Positions 1-6,687 of a stretch of DNA of 6,687 bases are shown in pieces. Numbering within the stretch: the stretch's first letter is position 1; each line of letters begins with the position of its first letter. Source of the stretch: Bacteroidales bacterium. Its GTDB lineage: Bacteria > Bacteroidota > Bacteroidia > Bacteroidales > Paludibacteraceae. Below the pieces are notes generated by a model. The model saw nothing but the letters and a program-made list of their open reading frames with translations. It ran no database searches and had not been told where the DNA came from. The stretch covers positions 1 through 6,687 of the forward strand of contig CAAFYY010000058.1 of the NCBI GenBank assembly GCA_900767385.1. Direction: 5' to 3'. The translations under genes were made by a program, and so were the position numbers.

Positions 1-2052
1 GACAGTTCACTGAACATCATCTCACTCTGTTCTCTCACCGTCGCCATCGGTATGGTAGTGGACGATGCCATCGTCGTCTTGGAGAACATCATGAAGCATA
101 TCGAGCGAGGCTCCCGTCCGCGTGAGGCAGCCATCTACGCTACCAATGAGGTATGGGTATCCGTTATCGCCACCACCCTCGTCATCGTGGCTGTATTCGT
201 TCCTCTGACCATGTTGCCAGGTATGGCGGGTATCATGTTCAAGGAGTTGGGTTGGATTGTCACCATCGTCGTATGCACCTCCACCGCCATCGCCATCTCC
301 CTCACCCCAATGCTTTGCTCCAAACTCCTGAAAGCAAAGAAAGTGAAAGTCGTCAATGGCGAAATCGTCGAAGAAGCCGACCAAGCTGGCTGGTATCAGA
401 AATACGTCGTAAGTCTCTTGGACAAGCTCGACCAACTCTATGCCCGTCTCCTCCACGTCTGCCTCACCCACCGTTGGACCTCCATCGGCATCCTCGCTGC
501 CTTCTTCGTCCTCTCCATTATTCCTATGGCACTCGGTTGGATTGGCACCGACTTCATGCAACAGCAGGACAACGGCCGTATCACTGTTAAGATAGAGTTG
601 GTTCAAGGTTCACGCATCGAAGAGACCATCAAGACAGCCCGTCGCCTCGAAGCACGCTTCCAGGAACTCGTTCCTGAAATCCGACTCATCAACTCCTCTG
701 CCGGTTCGCAGGACGACGGCGGCATATCTGCCCTCTTCAACAACACCACCAACAACAAAATTCAGATGACTGTCAACTGCGGTAAGAAATACGAGCGTAA
801 ACGTGACATCTTCACCATCGCCGAGATTCTCCGTCAAGAGATGGCCAACTATCCTGAAATCATCGACTACTCAGCACAAATCAGCAGTGGTATGGGTGGC
901 GGCGGCGCACAGACCGTCGATGTCGAGATCTACGGCTACGACTTCGACAAAACCTCTGCCATGGCCAACGAATTCAAATATACCATCCAGAAAGAAGTCT
1001 CCGGCGCTCGCGACGTCATGATTAGCCGCGACAAAGACCGCTCCGAGCTCAAAATCATCGTCGACAAAGAGAAAGCTACCCGCCTGGGACTCAGTTCTGC
1101 CATGATCTCCAGCTACCTCCGCAACCGTGTCAACGGTATGAGTGCCGGCTACCTCAAAGAGGATGGCGATGAATACAACATCATGGTACGCCTCAAAGAG
1201 GACGACCGCAACTCAACCACCGACATCGAGAACCTCACCATCCCGACCCCGACAGGCGGACGTGTGAAACTCAGCGAAGTGGCATCCATCGGCGAATACT
1301 GGGCTCCTCCTACCATCGAACGTAAGAGCCGTCAGCGCTACGTCAAAGTCTCCGTCACCCCTCACGACGTCTCCCTCGGCGAACTCGCCACACAGATCCA
1401 AGCCGTTGTCGACAAGACCTCCTTGCCACAAGGTATCGTCGTCCGTTTGGCTGGTAGCTACGAAGACCAACAGGAGAACTTCGGCAACATGGGACTCCTC
1501 ATGATTCTCATCATCATCCTCGTCTACATCGTGATGGCCTCACAGTTTGAGAGTCTCTCCAAACCAGCCATCATCATGCTTGCCGTGCCGTTCGCCATCT
1601 CCGGCGTCATCATCGCCCTCCTCGTCACCCGCACCTCCCTTGATATGATTGGTGCCCTCGGTGTCATCATGCTCGTCGGCATCGTCGTTAAAAACGGTAT
1701 CGTACTCGTCGACTACATCGACCTCATGCGTGAACGTGGCTACGAGATGAACACTGCCATCGAGATGTCTGGTGCCAGCCGTCTCCGTCCTGTCTTGATG
1801 ACCGCCTTCACCACCATCCTCGGTATGGTGCCAATGGCATTGAGCACCGGTGTCGGTTCCGAGATGTGGCGTCCTATGGGCATCGTCGTCATCGGCGGCC
1901 TCCTCGTCAGCACCATCATCACCCTTCTCATCGTACCGGTCTTCTACTCCTTGATGTCCAAGAGCGACAAAGACCGTCAGGAAGAACGTCGTCGTGAGTT
2001 CATCTTCATGCAGCTCAACGCCGACAACACTTCCGACGAAGCAAAAGAATAA
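1..2052 (+). CDS. RND-family (HAE1-type) multidrug efflux pump inner-membrane subunit, C-terminal part (5' truncated by window edge)
   Basis: Proton-driven inner-membrane pump subunit that, with a periplasmic adaptor and an outer-membrane channel, would export drugs or other toxic compounds. The frame is open from base 1, so the first in-frame ATG at 52 is internal; 683 residues are visible and, against a family length near 1,030-1,060, roughly 350-390 N-terminal residues lie upstream. Base 1 falls just before TM4. The paired proton-relay aspartates (VVDDAIVVLEN) are encoded at 61-66 and the partner lysine of TM10 (VVKNGIVLVDY) at 1690-1692, so the relay looks intact. Between the two membrane blocks lies the second large periplasmic loop, starting near TDFMQQQDNGRI, as in drug pumps rather than metal pumps. 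The last helices end near VPVFYSLM, followed by a charged cytoplasmic tail. The adaptor and channel genes are presumably upstream. Substrate unknown. Family assignment is firm. Confidence 0.95.
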   Translation, partial: DSSLNIISLCSLTVAIGMVVDDAIVVLENIMKHIERGSRPREAAIYATNEVWVSVIATTLVIVAVFVPLTMLPGMAGIMFKELGWIVTIVVCTSTAIAISLTPMLCSKLLKAKKVKVVNGEIVEEADQAGWYQKYVVSLLDKLDQLYARLLHVCLTHRWTSIGILAAFFVLSIIPMALGWIGTDFMQQQDNGRITVKIELVQGSRIEETIKTARRLEARFQELVPEIRLINSSAGSQDDGGISALFNNTTNNKIQMTVNCGKKYERKRDIFTIAEILRQEMANYPEIIDYSAQISSGMGGGGAQTVDVEIYGYDFDKTSAMANEFKYTIQKEVSGARDVMISRDKDRSELKIIVDKEKATRLGLSSAMISSYLRNRVNGMSAGYLKEDGDEYNIMVRLKEDDRNSTTDIENLTIPTPTGGRVKLSEVASIGEYWAPPTIERKSRQRYVKVSVTPHDVSLGELATQIQAVVDKTSLPQGIVVRLAGSYEDQQENFGNMGLLMILIIILVYIVMASQFESLSKPAIIMLAVPFAISGVIIALLVTRTSLDMIGALGVIMLVGIVVKNGIVLVDYIDLMRERGYEMNTAIEMSGASRLRPVLMTAFTTILGMVPMALSTGVGSEMWRPMGIVVIGGLLVSTIITLLIVPVFYSLMSKSDKDRQEERRREFIFMQLNADNTSDEAKE

Positions 2053-2053
2053 A

Positions 2054-2100
2054 CCCTATGGGTTGCCTGTCCTCCAGCATCCCCGTTGGAGGCGGGCAAC
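2054..2100 (+). other. Intercistronic RNA hairpin between pump gene and PG0541-like gene
   Basis: Directly visible inverted repeats fill most of the 68-base gap after the pump stop codon. The main stem pairs GTTGCC (2062-2067) with GGCAAC (2095-2100) and CCTCCA (2071-2076) with TGGAGG (2087-2092), with a small asymmetric internal loop and a 10-base apical loop. A smaller perfect hairpin, AACCC (2052-2056) with GGGTT (2060-2064), overlaps the foot of the main stem, so the two cannot form fully together. No T-run follows, so it is not an ordinary intrinsic terminator. It could protect the upstream message from 3' decay or set the ratio of pump to small protein. That role is inference. Confidence 0.6.
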
Positions 2101-2120
2101 AACCTATAAAAACCGAAACA

Positions 2121-2414
2121 ATGAAATCAGTATTTATCGTATACAACCAGGCCAACACCGAGCGAGTAGAGTATATGCTCGACGAACTCGGCATCTCCGG
2201 CTTCACCTTCTTCGAGCACGTCCAGGGACGCGGTACCAATGGCGGCGAACCCCGTCGTGGCACCCACACATGGCCTGAGATGAACTCTGCCATCATCACT
2301 GTGGTTGAAGACGACAAAGTCCCAACCCTCTTGGAGGCTGTCAAGAAACTCGACAAACGCAACACCACCGTCGGCATCCGTGCCTTCGTCTGGAACGTAG
2401 AACAAACCGTCTAA
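2121..2414 (+). CDS. PG0541-family transporter-associated small protein (P-II-like)
   Basis: A 97-residue soluble protein with no signal peptide or membrane segment. It resembles the Bacteroidales PG0541 family, named from Porphyromonas gingivalis, whose members sit directly downstream of RND efflux genes, as here. Visible family-like features are the N-terminal strand MKSVFIVYN, a glycine-rich loop GRGTNGGEPRRGTHTWPE (about residues 37-54), the strand AIITVVEDD and the C-terminal block AFVWNVEQTV. The order strand, helix, long loop, strand, helix, strand suggests a ferredoxin-like/P-II fold, with the glycine-rich loop in the place of the P-II T-loop; this is inference. I chose the ATG at 2121. 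The in-frame ATG at 2058 would add 21 residues translated from the hairpin with no family resemblance, while 2121 is preceded by an A-rich leader typical of Bacteroidetes. A role in sensing or tuning the pump is plausible but unproven. Confidence 0.85.
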   Translation: MKSVFIVYNQANTERVEYMLDELGISGFTFFEHVQGRGTNGGEPRRGTHTWPEMNSAIITVVEDDKVPTLLEAVKKLDKRNTTVGIRAFVWNVEQTV

Positions 2415-2426
2415 TCCCTCAACAAC

Positions 2427-3338
2427 ATGGAACAACATCGTGCCGGCTTCGTCAACATCGTAGGCAACCCTAATGTCGGTAAGTCTACCCTCATGAATGC
2501 GCTGGTAGGCGAGCGTATCTCTATCATCACATCCAAGGCGCAGACCACACGCCACCGCATCATGGGCATCGTCAATGGCGACGACTTCCAGATGGTCTAC
2601 TCCGACACCCCTGGCGTTCTGAAGCCCAACTACAAACTTCAGGAGTCCATGCTGGAGTTCTCGCAGTCGGCGCTCACCGATGCCGACGTGCTCCTCTATG
2701 TCACCGACGTGGTCGACTCCGCCGAGAAGAACGCCTTCTTCCTCCAGAAGGTACAAGCCATGGCTGCCGACCCCGCCTGCCCAACCAAGATCATTCTCAT
2801 CATCAATAAGATTGACCTCATCGACCAACCACGCCTTGAGGAACTGGTTGCCTTCTGGCATGAGGCGCTCCCAACCGCCGAGATCTTCCCTATCTCAGCC
2901 ATCGAGAAGTTCAACATCGAGCCCCTCTTCAACCACATCAAGGACCTCCTCCCTTTCTCACCACCCTTCTTCGACAAAGACGCCCTCACCGACAAGCCTG
3001 AGCGCTTCTTCGTCAACGAGATTGTCCGTGAGAAGATCCTCCTCAACTACGACAAGGAGATTCCTTACTCCGTAGAAGTGGCCGTTGAGAGTTTCAAAGA
3101 GGAAGACGACATCATCCGTATCTCTGCCGTCATCTTCTGTGAGCGCGAATCGCAGAAAGGCATCCTCATCGGCAAAGGAGGCAAAGCACTCCGGAAAGTC
3201 GGCATCGAAGCACGCAAAGACCTCGAGGCATTCTTTGGCAAACAGATTTTCATCGAACTCTTCGTCAAGACAGAACGCGACTGGCGCAACCGCGAACAGA
3301 AACTCCGTTCCTTCGGCTACCGACTCGAGCATAAATAA
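2427..3338 (+). CDS. era: GTPase Era (30S ribosomal subunit maturation)
   Basis: Essential GTPase that binds the 3' end of 16S rRNA and checks late 30S assembly, acting in the cytoplasm and at the membrane. At 303 residues it has normal family length. All GTPase motifs are intact: G1 GNPNVGKST (13-21), switch I with TTRHR (40-44), G3 DTPG (60-63), G4 NKID (127-130) and G5 SAI (157-159). The C-terminal KH RNA-binding domain carries the GKGG loop (249-252) and the usual ending with ERDWRNREQKLRSFGY. The start at 2427 lies 12 bases after the previous stop and gives the expected short N-terminus before the P-loop. No promoter is visible in the gap, so era is probably co-transcribed with the pump and the PG0541-like gene, and an intrinsic terminator follows at 3368. 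Its place behind an efflux gene probably reflects shared transcription rather than shared function. Confidence 0.97.
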   Translation: MEQHRAGFVNIVGNPNVGKSTLMNALVGERISIITSKAQTTRHRIMGIVNGDDFQMVYSDTPGVLKPNYKLQESMLEFSQSALTDADVLLYVTDVVDSAEKNAFFLQKVQAMAADPACPTKIILIINKIDLIDQPRLEELVAFWHEALPTAEIFPISAIEKFNIEPLFNHIKDLLPFSPPFFDKDALTDKPERFFVNEIVREKILLNYDKEIPYSVEVAVESFKEEDDIIRISAVIFCERESQKGILIGKGGKALRKVGIEARKDLEAFFGKQIFIELFVKTERDWRNREQKLRSFGYRLEHK

Positions 3339-3367
3339 CCGCTCCCCAGCGTCCGGTCCAACCCCAC

Positions 3368-3404
3368 AACACGTCTCGAAACAACCTCGTGACGTGTTTT
3401 TTTT
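3368..3404 (+). terminator. Rho-independent terminator after era
   Basis: AACACGTC (3368-3375) pairs perfectly with GACGTGTT (3391-3398). After one T-T mismatch the stem continues with CGA (3377-3379) against TCG (3387-3389), closing on a 7-base loop. The 3' arm runs straight into an unbroken T-run ending at 3404. It lies 30 bases after the era stop and before the next promoter, so it should end the pump-PG0541-era transcript. Confidence 0.88.
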
Positions 3405-3411
3405 GTCCATA

Positions 3412-3445
3412 TTGTTGCCACAACGACCGAAAAAGCGTACCTTTG
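3412..3445 (+). promoter_or_regulatory. Bacteroidetes-type promoter for the nitroreductase gene
   Basis: TACCTTTG at 3438-3445, followed by C, is an exact match to the Bacteroidetes primary-sigma -7 box TAnnTTTG. TTGTTG at 3412-3417 supplies a -33 TTG element 20 bases upstream, within the usual spacing. Transcription would start near 3452, giving an A/C-rich leader of about 25 bases with no Shine-Dalgarno, as is common in this phylum. It sits just after the era terminator, which supports independent transcription of the next gene. Confidence 0.85.
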
Positions 3446-3476
3446 CCACATCAAACAACAACAAACACACGCAACA

Positions 3477-4139
3477 ATGAAAAAAATCTTACTCCTCCTC
3501 CTCGCCTGCTGCGCCCTCGCTGCCCAAGCACAAGACATCAAACTCCCTGCACCACAGAACGTGGTCACCAAGAAACAACCTAACATGTCCGTCGTCGACG
3601 CCCTCAAGACACGCCACTCTGTTCGTCAATATACCGAACAGAAACTCACCAACCAACAGATTGCCAACGTCTGCTGGGCAACCATCGGTGTGCAGCGCGA
3701 CAAAGACCACCGCACCAACCCTACTGCCCGCAACTGTCAGGAGATTCGCCTCTTCGTCTTCACCGAAGCGGCCGCCTACGAATATATCGCTGAGGAGAAC
3801 ACCCTCCGTTTCATCGTAGAGGGCGACCACCGCAAGGCTCTCATGTCCAACCACGACAACCCCGACTTCGCACAGAAATTCGTTCTGGAGGCTCCCGTTA
3901 GCTTCATCCTCGTCTACGACCTCGACCTCTTCAAGGGAGGTGATGAGGAGCATGCCCGTATGATGGCCATGGTCGATGCCGGCATCGCCTGCCAGAACAT
4001 CAACCTCTACTGCCAGTCTGTTGGACTCGCCACTGTCCCTCGCGCCACCATGGACGTAGAACTCCTTCGCGAACTCCTCCAACTCAACGAGCGCCAATAT
4101 CCTATCCTCAACAACCCTGTCGGCTACGAGAAGAAATAG
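3477..4139 (+). CDS. Exported nitroreductase-family flavoprotein
   Basis: Member of the FMN-dependent nitroreductase superfamily, which moves electrons from NAD(P)H or another donor to nitro compounds, quinones or similar acceptors; the substrate here is unknown. Family marks are the FMN-contacting TRHSVRQY (45-52), the PTARNCQ segment (82-88; usually PSxxNxQ), the helix with DAGIACQNINLYCQSVGL and the terminal PVGYEK. The N-terminus is a signal peptide: KK, a run of leucines, then AQA before QD, with likely cleavage after residue 18. LLAC (8-11) weakly resembles a lipobox, so lipoprotein anchoring is a lesser possibility. The 220-residue length is normal once the leader is removed. Classical members are cytoplasmic, so export is notable, though similar leader-bearing proteins ending in AQDIKLPAP-like sequence are, to my recollection, common in Bacteroidales. 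It is a single-gene unit with its own promoter and terminator. Confidence 0.9.
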   Translation: MKKILLLLLACCALAAQAQDIKLPAPQNVVTKKQPNMSVVDALKTRHSVRQYTEQKLTNQQIANVCWATIGVQRDKDHRTNPTARNCQEIRLFVFTEAAAYEYIAEENTLRFIVEGDHRKALMSNHDNPDFAQKFVLEAPVSFILVYDLDLFKGGDEEHARMMAMVDAGIACQNINLYCQSVGLATVPRATMDVELLRELLQLNERQYPILNNPVGYEKK

Positions 4140-4160
4140 TCGCTTCCCCATACGAATAAT

Positions 4161-4194
4161 AAAAGGACGGATCCATTGCAGGATTCGTCCTTTT
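4161..4194. terminator. Bidirectional intrinsic terminator between convergent genes
   Basis: AAAAGGACGGATCC (4161-4174) pairs with GGATTCGTCCTTTT (4181-4194), a 14-bp stem with one G-T wobble and a 6-base loop ATTGCA. On the plus strand it ends in TTTT and serves the nitroreductase gene, whose stop is 21 bases upstream. On the minus strand it also ends in TTTT followed by an A/T-rich stretch and serves the convergent 405-residue gene, whose stop is 18 bases away. One element therefore probably ends both transcripts. Confidence 0.9.
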
Positions 4195-4212
4195 GCTTTG
4201 CCGTCAAGACGC

Positions 4213-5430
4213 TTATTTCCGAAGCAGCTCAAGTCGGGGCCTCTTCGTGCCGTCTTTGCCTCGGCGGAGGTAGATGATGCCGTGGCCCTTGTCGCCTACG
4301 GAGACCTCGGGCATCCATCTCTGCAGTGTGTCCAGGTTGACGAATCCGCTGTTGAACGCTTCGTTGGGCGCCCCTTTCCCCTTCTGATAGTCTGAGAGTC
4401 GCTCTTGGATAGGCCGACTCTTGTCGGTCAGTTCCCAAATAGCATAGCCGTTTTTAGCGTTGAGCTGGGTAATCGTGATCTCTCGTTCTGGAAATGCTGC
4501 CCGAAGGTCGGCCTGCGAATGTCTGGTGTTGACGATGATGCCTGTCTTGAAACCGCTCTTGAGGGGCACGATAGGAACAAACTCCACCAACTGACCTTGG
4601 CTCGCCTTGACAAAACGCTGTCCTTGGGAAACGAAATGGCGCGACTCTCCGTCGTAGATATGGATGTGCCCGTGCGCTTCGTCGATATGTTCGATATAAC
4701 CAACTGCCGTAGGGAAAAGCTCCGTCACCTTGCGTGAAGAGCATATTGCATCCACAACTCGCAAACCCTTCTCGCTTTTCCGCAGTAAGACGTCGTAGAT
4801 TTGTCCGATGTTGACATAACTCTTTTTGCTGGGGTCTGCCGTGAGTGGGTTCGCCCTAAGGAAATGTATCTCACAATCTACGGTCTGTCCCTCCTTGTCG
4901 GCCAACTGCACGAAATAGAAATGCTTCTCGTTCGACTCCTTATGCAGGATGTTGGTCACCACCATAGAGCAGATGGGCTGATAGCCGAAAGTGTCGTTGA
5001 CTTCAAAGAGTGGCTTCTCCTCCGGACGTAGGAGCTGGGCTGCATATAACTGGCGTACCATCTGTTCTACCAAAGGGCGGAATGTCTTGCCGTCTTTGCT
5101 CTTGCTCTCCTCAAAATCTTCTTTTCTTAGGTTTTTCTGGGGCTCCCAGAGATTGAGGAACGGCACGTAGTGGAACTCGGGGAAGAGTGCTGCCATCTTC
5201 GTGGCTGCACGCAGTATTCCGGAATAGTGGTAAGAAGGGCGCTGGAGTGGCAGTTGCAGGGTTTCTGCAAGTATCTGTCGGCATCTCAAGCCTCCCAAAT
5301 CTTCTGCATGTTGCAAAATGGCAGAAATAACGATGCCGACATATTTCTCGCAGTCTTCGGGGCGTGGGTCCCCCGACTCTTTGAGTAGTTGTCTCAGAGT
5401 GTCAATCCTCTCTTCAAAAATCTCTTCCAT
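4213..5430 (-). CDS. Uncharacterised 405-residue protein with a cold-shock/OB-like segment
   Basis: I do not recognise this family. The protein has no signal peptide or membrane segment, so it is probably cytoplasmic. Residues 1-60 look helical and charged. Residues 150-235 look strand-rich. Residues 242-300 (GYIEHIDEAHGHIHIYDG, then RHFV and GQLVEFVPIV) follow the spacing of a cold-shock/S1-like OB fold, which would suit nucleic-acid binding; this is a pattern match only. The end is basic (RRGKDGTKRPRLELLRK). The start at 5430 lies just after a Bacteroidetes -7 box and gives a leader of about 14 bases. Seven arginines checked (8, 13, 49, 102, 192, 303, 371) use AGA or AGG, whereas I found no such codons in era or the visible pump and polymerase genes, so its history may differ. 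It follows umuC by 49 bases on the same strand, so a role linked to DNA damage is possible but unproven. Confidence 0.85.
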   Translation of the reverse strand: MEEIFEERIDTLRQLLKESGDPRPEDCEKYVGIVISAILQHAEDLGGLRCRQILAETLQLPLQRPSYHYSGILRAATKMAALFPEFHYVPFLNLWEPQKNLRKEDFEESKSKDGKTFRPLVEQMVRQLYAAQLLRPEEKPLFEVNDTFGYQPICSMVVTNILHKESNEKHFYFVQLADKEGQTVDCEIHFLRANPLTADPSKKSYVNIGQIYDVLLRKSEKGLRVVDAICSSRKVTELFPTAVGYIEHIDEAHGHIHIYDGESRHFVSQGQRFVKASQGQLVEFVPIVPLKSGFKTGIIVNTRHSQADLRAAFPEREITITQLNAKNGYAIWELTDKSRPIQERLSDYQKGKGAPNEAFNSGFVNLDTLQRWMPEVSVGDKGHGIIYLRRGKDGTKRPRLELLRK

Positions 5431-5449
5431 ATTCGTGGGTTTTTGTTGT

Positions 5450-5458
5450 GCAAAGATA
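5450..5458 (-). promoter_or_regulatory. Candidate Bacteroidetes -7 box for the 405-residue gene
   Basis: On the minus strand this reads TATCTTTGC, an exact TAnnTTTG match followed by C, placed 20 bases before the ATG at 5430. A TTTG lies further upstream (5474-5471), but only 12 bases from the box instead of about 20, so a proper -33 element is missing. The gene could use this promoter, read-through from umuC, or both. Confidence 0.55.
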
Positions 5459-5479
5459 GCAATAGTTTTCCAAACTGAT

Positions 5480-6687
5480 CTATTTCACCTCCAGCAACTC
5501 GTTGATGTTGGTGGTATAGCATCGTGAGCGGTATTCGTGGCGAATGAGGTCGCGGAAGGAGAGTGCCTCGCCGGTCTGTTGGTCGTTGGGAAACTGCTGT
5601 ATGCCAAGTATCATCGTGTCGCGTCCCATGCGATGGTTGATGGTGTCCATCACCTCGCTGAGTCGGTTGAGTTTGTTGCGTTGTTCGGGAGTCAGCGTGT
5701 CGAAGAGGTCTTGCTGTATGGCCGTGCGCGGAGAGACACCGCTAACGATGACACCAGCACGCTTATATTGGTAGTCTTTCTGGTAGCAGGCACGAAGCGC
5801 ATGGAGTGCGGCTTGAACAATCTCGTGGTTGGAACTGGCGGGAGTGAGCAGCGATACCGTTAGTCCGGCATCGTGTTGCGGCAGATCGTCGCGAAAACGG
5901 TTGGTTTGCAGAAAGACGGTGACCATGTTGCAGACACTCTTCTGTGCCCGGAGTTTCTCGGCGCAGTGGGCGGCGTAGTTGCTGACATACATCTCCAGTC
6001 GTTCCAACTCGCTCTCCATCTTCTCGAAGCTGCGACTGGTGCAGATGGTCTGTCGGTCGCCGGTCAGCACGGTGGTGATGGACGAGATGCCTCGCAATTC
6101 GTTCCAGGTGCGAACTCCAGTGATGGTGAAAACGTTGCGTATCCACGACTCTGATTTCTGTGTCAAATCCCAGGCCGTATGGATATTGTGGTAATTGCAT
6201 TTTCCCTGACTTCGCCAACCGATGCCCCACACCTCCTCCACAGGCAGCGCCTTGAGTGCTTTCTCGCGTTGCTCTTCGTTGCCGATGATGCATACCTTGT
6301 TGTAGCCCTTCCAACGCTTGGCAAACCATGTGGCAGCCTTGGCGAGAGTGCGGGTTTGCGCAATGCCGATGCTGACAGGCATGCCGGTCCATTTCGCTAT
6401 CTTGGCAACGAGTGCTTCTCCCCATGCTCGGTAGTCGAAGGTGTCGTCGAGGGTGAGAAATGCCTCGTCGATGGAGTATTGCTCCATCTGTCCGGGGGCC
6501 ACCTCGTCGCGGAGGATGCTCATGACACGGTTGCTCATGTCGGCATAGAGGATATAGTTGCTGGAACGTATGTGAACGTGATGGGTAGTGCAGAACTCCT
6601 TGATCTGATAGAGTGGGGTACCCATCTTGATGCCGAGGGCTTTGGCTTCGTTGGAGCGTGCCACGACGCAGCCGTCGTTGTTGGAGA
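5480..6687 (-). CDS. umuC: UmuC-like Y-family translesion DNA polymerase (5' truncated by window edge)
   Basis: Catalytic subunit of a Pol V-type error-prone polymerase that copies past DNA lesions. The frame stays open to the right edge and encodes SNNDGCVVARSNEAKALGI, the classical UmuC N-terminal block. The GTG at 6664 is therefore internal, and only about 40-50 residues, with the first catalytic aspartate, are missing. The second catalytic pair is intact in YSIDEAFL (SIDE codons 6475-6464). A helix-hairpin-helix region follows (LPVEEVWGIGWRSQGK), then the little-finger domain. A beta-clamp binding motif QQDLF is encoded at 5716-5702, and the last 60 or so residues, ending YTTNINELLEVK, match the UmuC-type C-terminal domain (DUF4113). 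This separates it from DinB/Pol IV. Any umuD partner would lie beyond the window. No terminator separates it from the next gene, 49 bases downstream. Confidence 0.95.
   Translation of the reverse strand, partial: SNNDGCVVARSNEAKALGIKMGTPLYQIKEFCTTHHVHIRSSNYILYADMSNRVMSILRDEVAPGQMEQYSIDEAFLTLDDTFDYRAWGEALVAKIAKWTGMPVSIGIAQTRTLAKAATWFAKRWKGYNKVCIIGNEEQREKALKALPVEEVWGIGWRSQGKCNYHNIHTAWDLTQKSESWIRNVFTITGVRTWNELRGISSITTVLTGDRQTICTSRSFEKMESELERLEMYVSNYAAHCAEKLRAQKSVCNMVTVFLQTNRFRDDLPQHDAGLTVSLLTPASSNHEIVQAALHALRACYQKDYQYKRAGVIVSGVSPRTAIQQDLFDTLTPEQRNKLNRLSEVMDTINHRMGRDTMILGIQQFPNDQQTGEALSFRDLIRHEYRSRCYTTNINELLEVK

Noticed and set aside
22..606. Minus-strand open frame opposite the pump gene
   Set aside because: The composition is acidic and glycine-rich, as expected for the reverse of C-ending codons, and the plus-strand frame is an unambiguous RND protein.
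2058..2120. Upstream in-frame ATG (2058) as start of the PG0541-like gene
   Set aside because: The extra 21 residues would come from the intercistronic hairpin and do not resemble the family N-terminus; the ATG at 2121 has the better leader.
2127..2861. Long minus-strand open frame (244 codons) across the PG0541-like gene and era
   Set aside because: Its product is rich in D, G, E and V, the expected mirror image of strongly C-ending codons on the plus strand. It overlaps two well-supported genes and shows no recognisable domain.
3414..3424. Short inverted repeat GTTG-CCA-CAAC overlapping the -33 element, as a possible operator
   Set aside because: Arms of only 4 bp are expected by chance and nothing else suggests a regulator binding site here.
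3489..4232. Minus-strand open frame of 247 codons opposite the nitroreductase gene
   Set aside because: It is a codon-bias shadow of the real gene, crosses the bidirectional terminator and overlaps the end of the 405-residue gene. No motif supports it.
6662..6664. GTG at 6664 as the umuC start codon
   Set aside because: The frame continues upstream to the window edge and encodes SNNDGCVV, a conserved UmuC block, so the GTG is an internal valine.

Overview
The window looks like chromosomal DNA of a Bacteroidales bacterium, most likely Prevotellaceae. The reasons are Bacteroidetes-type promoter boxes (TAnnTTTG), A/C-rich leaders without clear Shine-Dalgarno sequences, and a small protein of the PG0541 type next to an RND pump. 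Strongly C-ending codons in the left-hand genes suggest moderate G+C. Genus-level placement is inference; no search was run.

Left part, plus strand (1-3404). The window opens inside an RND/HAE1-type efflux pump gene, with about a third of the protein missing upstream. Next come a 97-residue PG0541-like, P-II-like protein and the essential GTPase gene era. No promoter is visible in the gaps of 68 and 12 bases, so the three genes are probably co-transcribed. A stable hairpin lies between the pump gene and the small gene. A strong intrinsic terminator closes the unit after era.

Middle (3412-4194). A textbook Bacteroidetes promoter drives a single gene for an exported nitroreductase-family flavoprotein. 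It ends at a 14-bp-stem terminator shared with the convergent gene on the other side.

Right part, minus strand (4213-6687). A umuC-type Y-family DNA polymerase gene enters from the right edge with its 5' end cut off. After 49 bases it is followed by a 405-residue protein that I do not recognise. That protein has a cold-shock/OB-like segment, its own candidate -7 box, and arginine codons (AGA/AGG) that I did not find in era or in the visible pump and polymerase genes.

The window is mostly ordinary housekeeping and efflux/repair content. I see no CRISPR array, transposase, tRNA, rRNA or prophage. The best candidates for something undescribed are the 405-residue gene downstream of umuC and the pump/P-II-like pair with its intercistronic hairpin.
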